DNA of 49,831 nt from Pseudomonas sp. Irchel 3E13 (GCF_900187455.1 NZ_FYDX01000028.1:1-49831), one strand, 5' to 3'; positions 36,077 to 45,186 are shown, counted from the stretch's first letter. The notes: generated from the sequence alone by a model not told the origin. Made by a program: numbers and translations.

Positions 36077-38551
36077 ATGCCCCCGTTCTTCCCGCGAGCG
36101 TCCATCCCCCTGGTTCGTGCTGTCCGCCTGGCGCTGTTCGGCCTGCCCATGGTTTCCCTGCCGCTGCTCAGCGTCGCGCCCGGCCAGGCCATGGCACAAA
36201 GCGCCAGCCAGCAGTTCCAGATCGCCGCGGGTCCGCTGGGCACCAGCCTGAGTTTGTTCGCCACCCGCGCCGGGATCACCCTGACCTTCGATGCCCGCCA
36301 GACCCAAGGCCGGCAGTCCGCCGGACTGCAAGGCAACTTCAGCGTCGAAGACGGCCTGGCGCGCTTGCTGGCCGGCAGCGGCCTGCGCGCCCAGCGCCAG
36401 AGCAACGGCGGCTATGTGCTGATCCCGGCCGGCGACGGCAGCGCAGTGGAACTGGGCGCCACCAGCATCGACGGCCAGTGGCTTGGCGAAACCACCGAAC
36501 ACTCCGGCAGCTACACCACCGGCGTCAGCCGCACCGCCACCAAGCTGCCGCTGTCGATCCGCGAAACGCCGCAATCGGTGACCGTGGTCACCCGCCAGCA
36601 AATGGACGACCAGGGCGCCAAGAGCATCGCCGACGTACTGCGCAACACCCCCGGCGTCGCGGGCCAGGTCTACGACAGCGACCGCACCGAGTTCTCCAGC
36701 CGTGGCATGGTCATCACCAACTACCAGTACGACGGGGTGAACACCGTTTACGACGGTGTCTACAACGAGGGCGTGACCCAGGTCGACATGGCCACCTACG
36801 ACCGCGTCGAAGTGCTCAAGGGCGCCACCGGCCTGATGACCGGCTCGGGTGATCCGTCGGCCACCGTCAACCTGATCCGCAAAAAGCCCACCGCGCAATT
36901 CCAGGCCTCGCTGACCGGCAGCGCCGGCTCGTGGGACAACTACCGCGGCGAAGGCGATATCTCCGGCCCGCTGAACGACTCGGGCAGCCTGCGTGGCCGC
37001 TTCGTCGGCGCCAAACAAGACCGCAAGGGCTACCAGGATCACTACCAGCAGGAAAAAGAAGTCTGGTACGGCATTCTCGAAGCCGACCTCAGCCCCGACA
37101 CCCTGCTGACCGTCGGCATCGACCAACAGACCACCACGCCTCGCGGCACCTCCTGGACCGGCAACCCGGTGTACTTCTCTGACGGCGGGCGCACCGATTT
37201 CTCACGTTCGTTCAACCCTGGCGCCGACTGGAGCCGCCGCGACTTCCAGAGCCGCACCTACTTCGCCAGCCTGGAACAGGCACTGGCCAACGACTGGACC
37301 CTCAAGCTCAGCCTCAACCAGATGCAGTCCGACCACGACACCCGCCTGGCCTCGGCCAGCGGCGGCAACCCGGACCGCGCCACGGGCGACGGCATGTTCT
37401 TCTACTGGGGTCGCTGGGAAGGCCATCGTGTGCAGAACAGCGCCGACCTGAGCCTGTCCGGGCCGTTCAGCCTGTTTGGCCGCGAGCATGAGCTGGTGGT
37501 CGGCTTCAACAACTCCACCTCGCGCCAGACCGGTGCCACCTACGACACCAGCCTGTTCGCCATGGTCCCCGGGAGCATCTACGACTGGCAGGGCGATATC
37601 GACCGTCCGGTATTCCCGAAGAACGGCAAGTACGAGCAGAACAAACGGCAGAACGGCGCCTACATCGCCACCCGCCTGAAGCCGGCGGACGCCCTGTCGG
37701 TGATCCTCGGCACCCGGGTCAGCAACTTCAAGTACGACGATGACTACAACTACGACGGCCTCAACCCGATGTTCCAGGACAGCCAGGCCAGCTATGAGCA
37801 GCATGGCGTGGTCACGCCCTACGCCGGGGTGGTCTACGACCTCGATGACACCTGGTCGGTGTACGCCAGCTATACCTCGATCTACCAGCCGCAGACCAAC
37901 AAGGACATCAACGGCGCAACCCTCGATCCGGTGGAAGGCGACAGCTACGAGACCGGTCTCAAGGCAGCGTTCCTCGGCGGCAAACTGAACGCCAGCCTGG
38001 CGCTGTTCCGCATCGAGCAGGACAACGTCGCCGAGTCGATCGGCACCAACCCGGTGACCAACGAAGGGATCTACAAAGCCACCGACGGCGCCACCACCAA
38101 AGGCCTGGAACTGGAAGTGGCCGGCGAGCCGCTGGACGGCTGGAATATCAGCGCCGGCTACACCTACGCCCGCACCCGCGACGCCGACGAGCAGCGCATC
38201 TTCGGTTTCCCGATGAGCACCAGCAAGCCCGAGCACCTGATCCGCCTGTTCACCACCTACCGCCTGCCCGGCGCGCTGGAGAAGGTCACCGTGGGTGGCG
38301 GCGTGAACTGGCAGAGCGCGTTCTACGGCAACATCTGGAACCCGGTGCTCAGCGACTACAGCCGCATCAAACAGGGCGGCTACACCCTGGTGGACCTGAT
38401 GAGCCGCTACCAGTACGACGAACACCTGAGCTTCACGCTCAATGCCAACAACGTGTTCGACAAGCGCTACCTGAGCGGGCTGGGGAACTTCGACACCACT
38501 TATTACGGCGAGCCGCGCAATGTGATGGTGACGACGCGCTGGGAGTTCTGA
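36077..38551 (+). CDS. TonB-dependent siderophore receptor with signalling domain
   Basis: An 824-residue outer-membrane receptor. The signal peptide ends near GQAMAQS (about residue 38). An STN signalling domain follows (FQIAAGPLGTSLSLFATRAGITLTF, about 45-115), then the plug (RETPQSVTVVTRQQMDDQGAKS) and a 22-strand barrel ending in Phe (NVMVTTRWEF). The STN domain is what FecR-type proteins contact, matching the two genes upstream. The overall form resembles hydroxamate or pyoverdine receptors (FpvA/FoxA-like), but the ligand cannot be read. AAAGGAA precedes ATG 36077. Confidence 0.93.
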   Translation: MPPFFPRASIPLVRAVRLALFGLPMVSLPLLSVAPGQAMAQSASQQFQIAAGPLGTSLSLFATRAGITLTFDARQTQGRQSAGLQGNFSVEDGLARLLAGSGLRAQRQSNGGYVLIPAGDGSAVELGATSIDGQWLGETTEHSGSYTTGVSRTATKLPLSIRETPQSVTVVTRQQMDDQGAKSIADVLRNTPGVAGQVYDSDRTEFSSRGMVITNYQYDGVNTVYDGVYNEGVTQVDMATYDRVEVLKGATGLMTGSGDPSATVNLIRKKPTAQFQASLTGSAGSWDNYRGEGDISGPLNDSGSLRGRFVGAKQDRKGYQDHYQQEKEVWYGILEADLSPDTLLTVGIDQQTTTPRGTSWTGNPVYFSDGGRTDFSRSFNPGADWSRRDFQSRTYFASLEQALANDWTLKLSLNQMQSDHDTRLASASGGNPDRATGDGMFFYWGRWEGHRVQNSADLSLSGPFSLFGREHELVVGFNNSTSRQTGATYDTSLFAMVPGSIYDWQGDIDRPVFPKNGKYEQNKRQNGAYIATRLKPADALSVILGTRVSNFKYDDDYNYDGLNPMFQDSQASYEQHGVVTPYAGVVYDLDDTWSVYASYTSIYQPQTNKDINGATLDPVEGDSYETGLKAAFLGGKLNASLALFRIEQDNVAESIGTNPVTNEGIYKATDGATTKGLELEVAGEPLDGWNISAGYTYARTRDADEQRIFGFPMSTSKPEHLIRLFTTYRLPGALEKVTVGGGVNWQSAFYGNIWNPVLSDYSRIKQGGYTLVDLMSRYQYDEHLSFTLNANNVFDKRYLSGLGNFDTTYYGEPRNVMVTTRWEF

Positions 38552-38559
38552 AGATCCAA

Positions 38560-38576
38560 GGGCCGCTTAGCGGCCC
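38560..38576. terminator. Hairpin between receptor and HAD gene
   Basis: GGGCCGC-TTA-GCGGCCC forms a 7-bp stem between two convergent genes, a likely shared terminator although without a strong T-run. Confidence 0.6.
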
Positions 38577-38582
38577 CCGCCT

Positions 38583-39176
38583 TCAGCCCACCAACAAATG
38601 CTGCAACGCCCGGCAATCCGCTGCATGCCAGTCCGCCAGTTCCGGCCAGGGATTGTCCGGCAAGTTCACCAGCACTGTGCGGGTCCCGGCGGCGCGGCCG
38701 CAGTCGAGGTCGAAGCGGTAGTCACCGACCATCACCATCCTGGCCGGCGCCACCTCCCAGGCCTCGGCCAGTTTCAACAGCCCGCCCGGGTGCGGTTTCG
38801 GCGGCGCTTCATCGCGGCCCAACACGCTGTCCACCGGGAAGCAGTCGGCCAGGCCGATGGCGTCCAGGGTCACATGCGCCAGTTCCCGCGCATTGCGGGT
38901 CAGGATGCCGAGTTGACACCCCCGCTCCGCCAGCTCACGCACCAGTTCCACCGCGCCCACCGCCGGTTTCGAGGCGATCGCCAGGTCCCGCTCGTGCTCC
39001 AGCAACCACGCATGCTTGGCCTGGGCTTCCTGCGCCGGCAACGCGGCGAGGTGGGTGAGGATGTCGTCTTCGGCGGGAATGCCGAGGGCTTCGCGAATCG
39101 CCGCGAAATCATGCACGGCCACCGTCAGGGTGCCGTCCATGTCGAACACCCAGTGACGAATCTCGGCGAGGCTCAT
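38583..39176 (-). CDS. HAD-IA family phosphatase
   Basis: A 197-residue HAD phosphatase with DMDGTL motif I (both Asp present), LGILTRN motif II, PPKPHPGGLLKL motif III and MVGDYRFDLDCGRAAG motif IV. I start it at ATG 39176, which overlaps the upstream thioesterase stop as ATGA. This makes it the second gene of a two-gene unit. The phosphate ester substrate is unknown. Confidence 0.9.
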   Translation of the reverse strand: MSLAEIRHWVFDMDGTLTVAVHDFAAIREALGIPAEDDILTHLAALPAQEAQAKHAWLLEHERDLAIASKPAVGAVELVRELAERGCQLGILTRNARELAHVTLDAIGLADCFPVDSVLGRDEAPPKPHPGGLLKLAEAWEVAPARMVMVGDYRFDLDCGRAAGTRTVLVNLPDNPWPELADWHAADCRALQHLLVG

Positions 39177-40042
39177 GTCCAGTCCTTGCGGTGGCGAATC
39201 AGCCCTTCCTGGCACGACGAGGCCACCAACTGCCCCGCGCGGTTGAAGATGCTGCCGCGGGCGAAACCACGGGCATTGCCGGCCCACGGGCTGTCCATCG
39301 CATACAGCAGCCACTCGTCAGTGCGCAGGTTGCCGTGGAACCACAGCGCGTGATCGAGGCTGGCGATCTGCATGTCCTTGTGCCAGACCGATTTGCCGTG
39401 GGGCATCAGCGAGGTGGTCAACAGGCCGAAGTCCGAGGCGTAGGCCAGCATGTACTTGTGCAGGGCCTGGGAGTCAGGAAGGGTGCCGTCGGCGCGGAAC
39501 CAGGCGTACTTCACCGGATCGCCGGGCTTGGGATTGAAGGGGTCTTTCTCGGTGACCGGGCGCACCTCGATGGGTTTGGCGCACAGCAGCTTGTCGCGAA
39601 TGTGCTCCGGCAGGTGCTCGGCCATGGACTGGGCCAGCTCCACTTCCGATGGCAGGTTCTCCGGGCCAACCACCTCGGGCATCTGCCCCTGGTGCGAGAA
39701 GCCTTCTTCGTCGTACTGGAACGACGCGCTGCAAGTGAAGATCGGGTTGCCCTTCTGGATCGCCGTCACGCGCCGGGTGCTGAAGCTGCCGCCGTCACGC
39801 ACGCGGTCCACCGAGTAGACCACCGGCATGGTCGCGTCGCCCGGACGCAGGAAGTAACCGTGCAGGGAGTGCACGTGGCGCGCTTCTTCGACCGTCTGGC
39901 TGGCGGCAGACAGCGACTGGCCGAGCACCTGGCCACCGTAGAGCTGGCGGAAGCCAAGGTCCTGGCTACGGCCGCGGAAGAGGTTTTCCTCGATCGCTTC
40001 CAGACTCAACAGATCGACCAGATCGTCCAACACGTGGCTCAT
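39173..40042 (-). CDS. tesB: Acyl-CoA thioesterase II
   Basis: A 289-residue TesB, a double hot-dog thioesterase that hydrolyses acyl-CoA. Signature parts are FRGRSQDLGFRQLYGGQVLGQSL, LHGYFLRPGD and, in the second hot-dog, SLDHALWFHGNLRTDEWLLY with the catalytic Asp and nearby residues. ATG 40042 matches the family start. It is translationally coupled to the HAD gene downstream. Confidence 0.93.
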   Translation of the reverse strand: MSHVLDDLVDLLSLEAIEENLFRGRSQDLGFRQLYGGQVLGQSLSAASQTVEEARHVHSLHGYFLRPGDATMPVVYSVDRVRDGGSFSTRRVTAIQKGNPIFTCSASFQYDEEGFSHQGQMPEVVGPENLPSEVELAQSMAEHLPEHIRDKLLCAKPIEVRPVTEKDPFNPKPGDPVKYAWFRADGTLPDSQALHKYMLAYASDFGLLTTSLMPHGKSVWHKDMQIASLDHALWFHGNLRTDEWLLYAMDSPWAGNARGFARGSIFNRAGQLVASSCQEGLIRHRKDWT

Positions 40043-40118
40043 TCGAGATTCTCCAAAGCAGGGCGCAAGGCGGCAAATGATACAGGATCTGTCATTACTG
40101 GCCTGTATGTTCGCTGAT

Positions 40119-40688
40119 TCAGCCGCGCAAGGTGGACTGCCACTGGGCGCGGTTGATGCGGTACAGCACATGGGGACGCAGCGGATGGCCAGCTTCGAGT
40201 TTCGGGTGGTCGAAGTCGCCGGCGGGGTCGGCCTGCATGCCAATGGCCTGCATCACCTTCTGCGACGCCAGGTTGTCGCGGCTGGTGAACGACACCACTT
40301 CTTTCAGGCCGATCTGCGCAAAGGCGCAGCGCAGGGATGTCCAGGCCGCCTCGCTGGCAAAACCCAGGCCCCAGTGACGTCGGGCGAGGCGCCAGCCGAT
40401 TTCCACCGCCGGGGTGAAGTCGGCGTCGAAGCTGACCTTGGCCAGGCCAGTCATGCCGATAAAGGCGCCGGTATCCTTGCGCTCCAGCGCCCAAAGGCCA
40501 AAGCCGTATTCGGCGAAATGCCCACGCACACGGCCGATCAGCGCGGCGCTTTCCAGCCGGGTCAGCGGCGCGGGGAAATAACGCATCACCTGCGGATCGG
40601 CGCACAGGGCGGCGAACTCCTTCAAGTCGTCGTCCTGCCACTGACGCAGCAGCAAGCGCGCACTTTCCAGTTCGAGTATTGGCGTCAT
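40119..40688 (-). CDS. GNAT-family N-acetyltransferase
   Basis: A 189-residue GNAT acetyltransferase (RimJ/RimL-like). It opens ESARLLLRQWQDDDL, with the acetyl-CoA-binding RRHWGLGFASEA and the late NLASQKVMQAIGM segment. ATG 40688 is preferred over one 4 codons upstream. Acceptor unknown. It is divergent from the truncated deacetylase gene. Confidence 0.88.
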   Translation of the reverse strand: MTPILELESARLLLRQWQDDDLKEFAALCADPQVMRYFPAPLTRLESAALIGRVRGHFAEYGFGLWALERKDTGAFIGMTGLAKVSFDADFTPAVEIGWRLARRHWGLGFASEAAWTSLRCAFAQIGLKEVVSFTSRDNLASQKVMQAIGMQADPAGDFDHPKLEAGHPLRPHVLYRINRAQWQSTLRG

Positions 40689-40825
40689 CACGGCTCCCAA
40701 ATCACGGCCTCGCAGTCTACAGCGTAGGCAGCCAATGCTGGCCCTGCATGGCCATCATCGCCCGGCGCTGGCGCACCTCGCCGGGCAACTGGCAAGATCG
40801 GCCGATCTCCACCAGCGGACCGACC

Positions 40826-41272
40826 ATGCGCCTGCCTCTTGTCTATCACGACGACTACAGCCCGGAATTTCCTGCCGAACATCGCTTTCCCATGGACAAG
40901 TTCCGCCTGCTGCACGACCACCTGATCGACAGCGGACTGACCACCGACGCGGCGCTGTTGCGCCCGGAAATCTGCCCCAACGACATCCTCGCCCTGGCCC
41001 ACGACCGCGGCTACATCGAGCGCTACCTGAGCGGCGAACTGTCCCGCGAGGACCAGCGTCGCCTCGGCCTGCCCTGGAGCGAAGCCCTGGCGCGGCGCAC
41101 CGTGCGCGCGGTGGGCGGTTCGCTGCTGGCGGCGGAACTGGCGCTGCAACACGGCATCGCCTGCCACCTGGCCGGCGGCACCCACCACGCCCATTACGAT
41201 CACCCGGCCGGCTTCTGCAATTATGCCGCCCAAAACTGTAAACATAGGCAGCATCTAATTGAAAACATTTGA
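40826..41272 (+). pseudogene. Histone deacetylase-like gene truncated by insertion
   Basis: From ATG 40826 the product matches the start of bacterial class II-type histone deacetylase/acetylpolyamine hydrolases: LPLVYHDDYSPEFPAEHRFPMDKF, ALAHDRGYIERYLSG and HLAGGTHHAHYDHPAGFC, which includes the His-His charge-relay region. The expected continuation with the zinc-binding DxH segment is missing. Similarity stops at about 41218, and 18 unrelated codons run to a stop at 41272. Roughly the last 60 percent of the enzyme is therefore lost. The break marks the left junction of the metal-resistance island. Confidence 0.85.
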
Positions 41273-41505
41273 TTTTTTACGCAACCCGGCGTACCGGAAC
41301 GTTACAAATACTGCCTTTTTCCCCAAACGTTAACAAAAAAGTCCGCAAAATTGAGCTGATCCTTCAGAGCGATCCGAGCGCTTGAACTCACCATTCATCA
41401 GTTCAATTTCAACTGGGATGCAATCACTTGCCGCATGAAGGCAGTTAGCCATAATCTCCATCGGTGGCCGATGCCACTTATAAAAACCAAGCATGGAGTA
41501 GCCTG
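41219..41505. mobile_element. Left end of the metal-resistance island
   Basis: Sequence composition changes abruptly inside the deacetylase gene. Near the break are TGTAAACATAGGCAGC (41235-41250) and two related AACGTT(A)ACAAA copies (about 41299 and 41328), which could be transposase-binding repeats of a Tn7-like end starting TGT. No transposase gene is in the window, so the element type is not proven. The remaining gap has no gene apart from the upstream signals of the 41506 ORF. Confidence 0.4.
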
Positions 41506-41637
41506 ATGAAAGTCATTTCCCTCGTAATCGCAACAGTCCTTTCACTCTCCTCGGTATCTGTCTTCGCACACAGCGGCGGCACTGACTCCAAGGGTTGCCA
41601 TACCAATCACAAAACAGGCGAACGCCACTGCCACTAA
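41506..41637 (+). CDS. Small secreted His/Cys-rich YHYH-type protein
   Basis: A 43-residue protein. A signal peptide (SLVIATVLSLSSVSVFA, cut near residue 21) leaves a 22-residue mature peptide HSGGTDSKGCHTNHKTGERHCH with five His and two Cys. Small YHYH-type proteins of this form are often annotated near nickel or metal genes. GGAG lies about 8 nt before ATG 41506. It could bind metal in the periplasm, as inferred from its composition. Confidence 0.75.
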   Translation: MKVISLVIATVLSLSSVSVFAHSGGTDSKGCHTNHKTGERHCH

Positions 41638-41704
41638 GGCAGTCGGCAGGTCCCTAAACACTGGCGTTCTTGACCCTGAGGATGCCAGTTGTAGAAGCAG
41701 CGCC

Positions 41705-42439
41705 CTATAGCAAGTTGCGGATACCCAGCAGCGCCACCAAGTGGCCCGGGTAGAACCAATAGCTCCACTGTGTGACGGGCGGTACCTTAAATGGCAACCG
41801 CACCCAGAACAGCGCCAAACCGAACAAAGGCGCCAAAGCCGCGGTCGACAGCGCGAGGATGGCGAATGGCTCAAGCTGCGCCGCCTGTTCGAGTAGGCCA
41901 GTTCGAGAGTTGACAGCAACACAGAGCGCGACGGGCAATAACGCGAACAGTTCGGGACGCTTAACGGCGAGCACCAGAGCCGCTGGCACGAACACCCCGT
42001 AGAAGCCGTACATCAACGGCTCGTTCAGTAGATAGCCCGTCAGAATTGCACCTCCAGCCAGTACCAGGCTTTCGAGCGTCCGGTGCTGCACTCCCCATGC
42101 GACCAGAAGACCCAGCGCCAACGTGACCAGGACGTTGAACGTGCCCGAACTACTGACCAGCCGGTAAGGGACCTCAGAGAGCGCAGCGAACAGCACCAAG
42201 AAGGCGAGATACCGACCATTGCTCCGAGTGAATAATTCGCCTGGCTGATTACGCGAGACGTTGATCGCTACTGCCAAACAGAACAGAGGGAAGGACAGTC
42301 GGCCGAGCACGAACAGGTCACTGGTAGGCGGCCAGGCTAACCGCATGTGGTCGAGCACCATCGTGATCAAGGCAATCCACTTGATCAGATCCTGGCCAGT
42401 GTGCCGCTCTGCCGCAGAGCTGATCGGGGCTGAAGTCAC
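41705..42439 (-). CDS. TraX-family membrane protein
   Basis: A 244-residue TraX-family protein with about eight membrane segments and the signature LIKWIALITMVLDHMRLAW near the N-terminus. F-plasmid TraX acetylates pilin; relatives elsewhere are acyltransferase-like of unknown role. Its start overlaps the YqaA stop (ATGA), so it is third in the sensor-yqaA-traX minus-strand operon. Why it should accompany metal resistance is unclear. Confidence 0.85.
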   Translation of the reverse strand: MTSAPISSAAERHTGQDLIKWIALITMVLDHMRLAWPPTSDLFVLGRLSFPLFCLAVAINVSRNQPGELFTRSNGRYLAFLVLFAALSEVPYRLVSSSGTFNVLVTLALGLLVAWGVQHRTLESLVLAGGAILTGYLLNEPLMYGFYGVFVPAALVLAVKRPELFALLPVALCVAVNSRTGLLEQAAQLEPFAILALSTAALAPLFGLALFWVRLPFKVPPVTQWSYWFYPGHLVALLGIRNLL

Positions 42440-42876
42440 TGTATGCTCCCAAGCACCAGGGCTGTCAGCAGCAGGTATCGTCCACCCTTGGCCAGGGTGA
42501 CCAGCAGCGTGAAACGCCAGAGGGGCTCGCGCATGACACCGGCCACCAAAGTAATCGGATCACCGATGATAGGTACCCAGCTCAATAGCAGCGACCAGTA
42601 TCCGTAGCGTTGGTACAGAGATTGTGCCTTCTCCAGCTTGGCCTCACTGACCGGGAACCAGCGCTTGTGCTTGAAGTGCTCGACACCTCGGCCCAAAAAC
42701 CAGTTCACACCGGCACCCAGCACATTGCCGGCGGTAGCCACCGCGACAAGCGCCACGGACAGGTAGTGTTCAGACAAAAGCATCGCGACCAGTGCGGCTT
42801 CGGACTGCATTGGCAGCAACGTGGCCGCAGCGAACGCCGCCAGAAACAGCCCAAGGTAGCTGGTGAGTTCGAACAC
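42436..42876 (-). CDS. YqaA-like DedA-family membrane protein
   Basis: A 146-residue YqaA-type member of the DedA/SNARE-associated membrane protein superfamily. The conserved LLSWVPIIGDPITLVAGVMR lies in the second half, and there are about four membrane segments. It lies 4 nt after the metal-sensor gene and overlaps traX. DedA proteins move lipids or support the proton gradient; a role in metal tolerance is inferred from position only. Confidence 0.85.
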   Translation of the reverse strand: MFELTSYLGLFLAAFAAATLLPMQSEAALVAMLLSEHYLSVALVAVATAGNVLGAGVNWFLGRGVEHFKHKRWFPVSEAKLEKAQSLYQRYGYWSLLLSWVPIIGDPITLVAGVMREPLWRFTLLVTLAKGGRYLLLTALVLGSIQ

Positions 42877-42880
42877 AGCC

Positions 42881-43198
42881 CTACAGGTACTTGGTGATTT
42901 GCTTGAATTCGTCCAGGGCCGATCGATCGCCCTTGCTCAAGGCAGTAACCGAGTCTTCCAGACAGTGGTCGATATGGTCCTGGATGAGTGTGCGCTTGGC
43001 CTGGCAGACGGCCTTTTCAACCGCATGCAGTTGCTGGGCAATGTCTACACACTCGCGCCCGCCCTCGATCATGGCAATGATGCTGCGCAGATGGCCGTCA
43101 GCACGCTTCAGGCGCTTGATGATCGCCTCATGGCTCTGGTGAGTATGGGCATGGCCCTGTTCGTCATCGTGCTGGTGATCATGAGAGTGATCGGACAT
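42881..43198 (-). CDS. InrS/RcnR/CsoR-family metal-sensing repressor
   Basis: A 105-residue all-helical CsoR/RcnR-type repressor. The N-terminus is His-rich (SDHSHDHQHDDEQGHAHTHQSH), then comes the fold signature IIKRLKRADGHLRSIIAMIEGGREC. Candidate metal ligands are Cys50, His75 and Cys79, the C-H-C spacing (25 and 4) of InrS and CsoR rather than the C-H-H of RcnR. With the His-rich arm and the nickel-type exporter downstream, a Ni(II) or Co(II) sensor like InrS is the best guess; copper cannot be excluded. It likely binds the C7-A-G5 sites at 43239 and 46704. Confidence 0.88.
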   Translation of the reverse strand: MSDHSHDHQHDDEQGHAHTHQSHEAIIKRLKRADGHLRSIIAMIEGGRECVDIAQQLHAVEKAVCQAKRTLIQDHIDHCLEDSVTALSKGDRSALDEFKQITKYL

Positions 43199-43238
43199 AT
43201 CTTGAGTCTCTGTCGGCGATACATTACGCTGGCGATGC

Positions 43239-43257
43239 TATCCCCCCCAGGGGGTTA
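43239..43257. promoter_or_regulatory. Metal-sensor operator, copy 1
   Basis: TATCCCCCCCAGGGGGTTA has the G/C-tract form bound by RcnR/CsoR-family repressors. It lies between the divergent sensor operon and the His-rich protein/hupE genes, so it can control both. A near-identical copy is at 46704-46722. Confidence 0.75.
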
Positions 43258-43306
43258 GGTCAAACGTGCAGCGTTGCTGTTGAATCAGCGTTATAGGCGC
43301 ATCTGG

Positions 43307-43666
43307 ATGTCTCGTCATTTTCTGTCATCAGCCATGATCGTGGCTTTGGCTATGGCCTTTCTGCTGGCCTGGACGGGGCATGCCTATTCGCTTTCGGTTC
43401 CGACAGAAGCCACAGCGCAGAACGCCGAGAGCCAAGCTCATGGGCATGACCACGGCAGCTCATCATGGAGCTGCACGCACTGCACTGACCACTACCACGG
43501 TCCGCTCACGCCCGACCACCAGCACGAGACGCCTCAGCTTTCTTCTGCCGCGCAACTGCCGGCTATCTTCGGCCCGCCCACGCCATTGGCCTGGTCAGGC
43601 GACTCGGTACCACACCCACCTATCTTCCGAATCGAACGCCCACCTCGTCCTGCTTTTGCTTCCTGA
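43307..43666 (+). CDS. Secreted His-rich protein, CzcI/DUF2946-like
   Basis: A 119-residue protein with an N-terminal signal sequence (IVALAMAFLLAWTGHAYS), a His/Cys-rich middle (HGHDHGSSSWSCTHCTDHYHGPLTPDHQHE) and an end IFRIERPPRPAFAS that resembles the conserved ERPPR tail of DUF2946/CzcI-like metal-resistance proteins. I prefer ATG 43307 to a TTG 11 codons earlier. It is probably a periplasmic metal-binding accessory. It is first in the operon with hupE under operator copy 1. Confidence 0.65.
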   Translation: MSRHFLSSAMIVALAMAFLLAWTGHAYSLSVPTEATAQNAESQAHGHDHGSSSWSCTHCTDHYHGPLTPDHQHETPQLSSAAQLPAIFGPPTPLAWSGDSVPHPPIFRIERPPRPAFAS

Positions 43667-43712
43667 CCCTGGCCGCTTCGCGGCTCTCGATCACTGCAAA
43701 AAGGATTGATCC

Positions 43713-44450
43713 ATGCGTTTACACCCGATACCGGGTGGGGGCTTGCTCGCTGTGCGCGCACGCCATCCCATCTTCCTCTTGTTCCTGTTCGTCGCATCAT
43801 TGCTCATCGGCATGCCGGAGGCATTGGCACACGCCGTAGCGGAAGGCGACAAGGGATTCATCCAGGAAAGCTCGGGGGTCATGCTGATCCCGTTCATCTA
43901 CATGGGCGCCAAGCACATGATGACGGGCTATGACCACCTGCTGTTCCTGTTCGGCGTCATCTTCTTCCTCTACCGCCTCAAGGACGTTGGTCTCTACGTC
44001 ACGCTGTTCGCCGTTGGGCATTCGGTCACGCTGCTGTTCGGCGTGCTCACGGAGATCAGCATCAGCCCCTACATCATCGACGCGATCATCGGTTTCTCGG
44101 TGGTCTACAAGGCGATGGATAACTTGGGGGCCTTCAAGCGCTGGTTCGGTTACCAGCCGAACACCAAAGCCGCGACACTCGCCTTCGGCCTACTGCATGG
44201 CTTTGGTCTGGCAACAAAGATCCAGGAGTACGAAATCTCGCCCGACGGCCTGATCCCCAACCTCATTGCTTTCAATGTCGGAGTGGAGATCGGTCAGTTG
44301 CTCGCGCTGAGCGCCATCCTGATCGTGATGGGCTTCTGGAGAAGAACCGGTGGTTTCTGGCGTCACGCCTACACCGCCAACGTTGCCATGATGAGCGCCG
44401 GTTTCCTGCTGATGGGTTATCAGCTGACTGGCCTGATTGCTACTGCTTGA
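43713..44450 (+). CDS. HupE/UreJ-family metal permease-like protein
   Basis: A 245-residue HupE/UreJ-like inner-membrane protein. A signal-like N-terminus ends near ALAHAV, then comes the family segment GAKHMMTGYDHLLFLFGVIFFLYRLKDVGLYVTLFAVGHSVTL with its His/Asp ligands, and FGLLHGFGLATK later. HupE proteins are linked to nickel or cobalt transport for hydrogenase or urease; neither is seen here, so in this island it may act in resistance. Confidence 0.85.
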   Translation: MRLHPIPGGGLLAVRARHPIFLLFLFVASLLIGMPEALAHAVAEGDKGFIQESSGVMLIPFIYMGAKHMMTGYDHLLFLFGVIFFLYRLKDVGLYVTLFAVGHSVTLLFGVLTEISISPYIIDAIIGFSVVYKAMDNLGAFKRWFGYQPNTKAATLAFGLLHGFGLATKIQEYEISPDGLIPNLIAFNVGVEIGQLLALSAILIVMGFWRRTGGFWRHAYTANVAMMSAGFLLMGYQLTGLIATA

Positions 44451-44462
44451 GGATCCTGAAAA

Positions 44463-45119
44463 ATGTTCAACTCTCCACTTCCTTCGGCGAACGAATTGCC
44501 GAGCAGCCGTCAGCTCGTCCGATCGACCGCCATCGCCTTCGCGGTCGCAATGGGGCTTTTGGTCACCGTGGTTATGCCGTCGGAGTATGCCATCGACCCA
44601 ACGGGTCTGGGCCGAGCCATGGGGCTCACCCAGATGGGCGAGATCAAGATATCCCTCGCCCAAGAGGCCTTGGCCGACGAGGCCACTACGAAAGCAACTG
44701 TACCTGCGCCGGCAATTCCTGCCCCGGCACCTTCGGTAGCTCCCGCTCCGATTCCACCGGTTGCCGCTGTTGAACCTTCCAGGCAGGCCGAACAACCGTC
44801 AGCGAAAAAGGATGAGGTCAGCCTGACCCTTAAACCCGGCGAAGGGCGCGAGATCAAGCTCGAAATGCGTAAGGGAGCAGCCGTGGCCTATGAGTGGAGT
44901 GCTTCTGGGCCGGTAAACCACGACACCCACGGTGAAACCTACAACGCCGCCCAAGGCGACTTCCACAGCTACAGCAAGGGTCGCCAAGTGAAGGGTGACA
45001 AGGGTGAATTGATCGCCTTGTTCGACGGAACCCATGGCTGGTTCTGGCGTAACCGCACTTCCGGCAACGTCACTATCGTGCTGAACACGACTGGCGACTA
45101 CCTCAACCTCAAGAAATGA
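44463..45119 (+). CDS. Periplasmic protein with N-terminal membrane anchor
   Basis: A 218-residue protein with one membrane segment (about residues 22-40), a Pro/Ala-rich linker (about 78-110) and a compact C-terminal domain (VSLTLKPGEGREIKLEMRKG to LNTTGDYLNLKK) of beta character. It is the type annotated as transmembrane anchor protein beside HupE in metal islands. It starts 12 nt after hupE, so it is probably a subunit or partner of that permease. Confidence 0.8.
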   Translation: MFNSPLPSANELPSSRQLVRSTAIAFAVAMGLLVTVVMPSEYAIDPTGLGRAMGLTQMGEIKISLAQEALADEATTKATVPAPAIPAPAPSVAPAPIPPVAAVEPSRQAEQPSAKKDEVSLTLKPGEGREIKLEMRKGAAVAYEWSASGPVNHDTHGETYNAAQGDFHSYSKGRQVKGDKGELIALFDGTHGWFWRNRTSGNVTIVLNTTGDYLNLKK

Positions 45120-45186
45120 AAACAGGTCGGGGCTCGCGTGGTGCGAGCCTCGATCCCTTTCACGACACCTCTGTGGAGTCTACGAC

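Noticed and set aside
35963..38425. Long minus-strand ORFs opposite the TonB receptor
   Set aside because: They are antisense shadows in GC-rich sequence, with low-complexity Gly/Ala/Val-rich translations.
40679..40825. Upstream extension of the deacetylase-like gene
   Set aside because: The 49 extra codons overlap the divergent GNAT gene region and do not resemble the family N-terminus.
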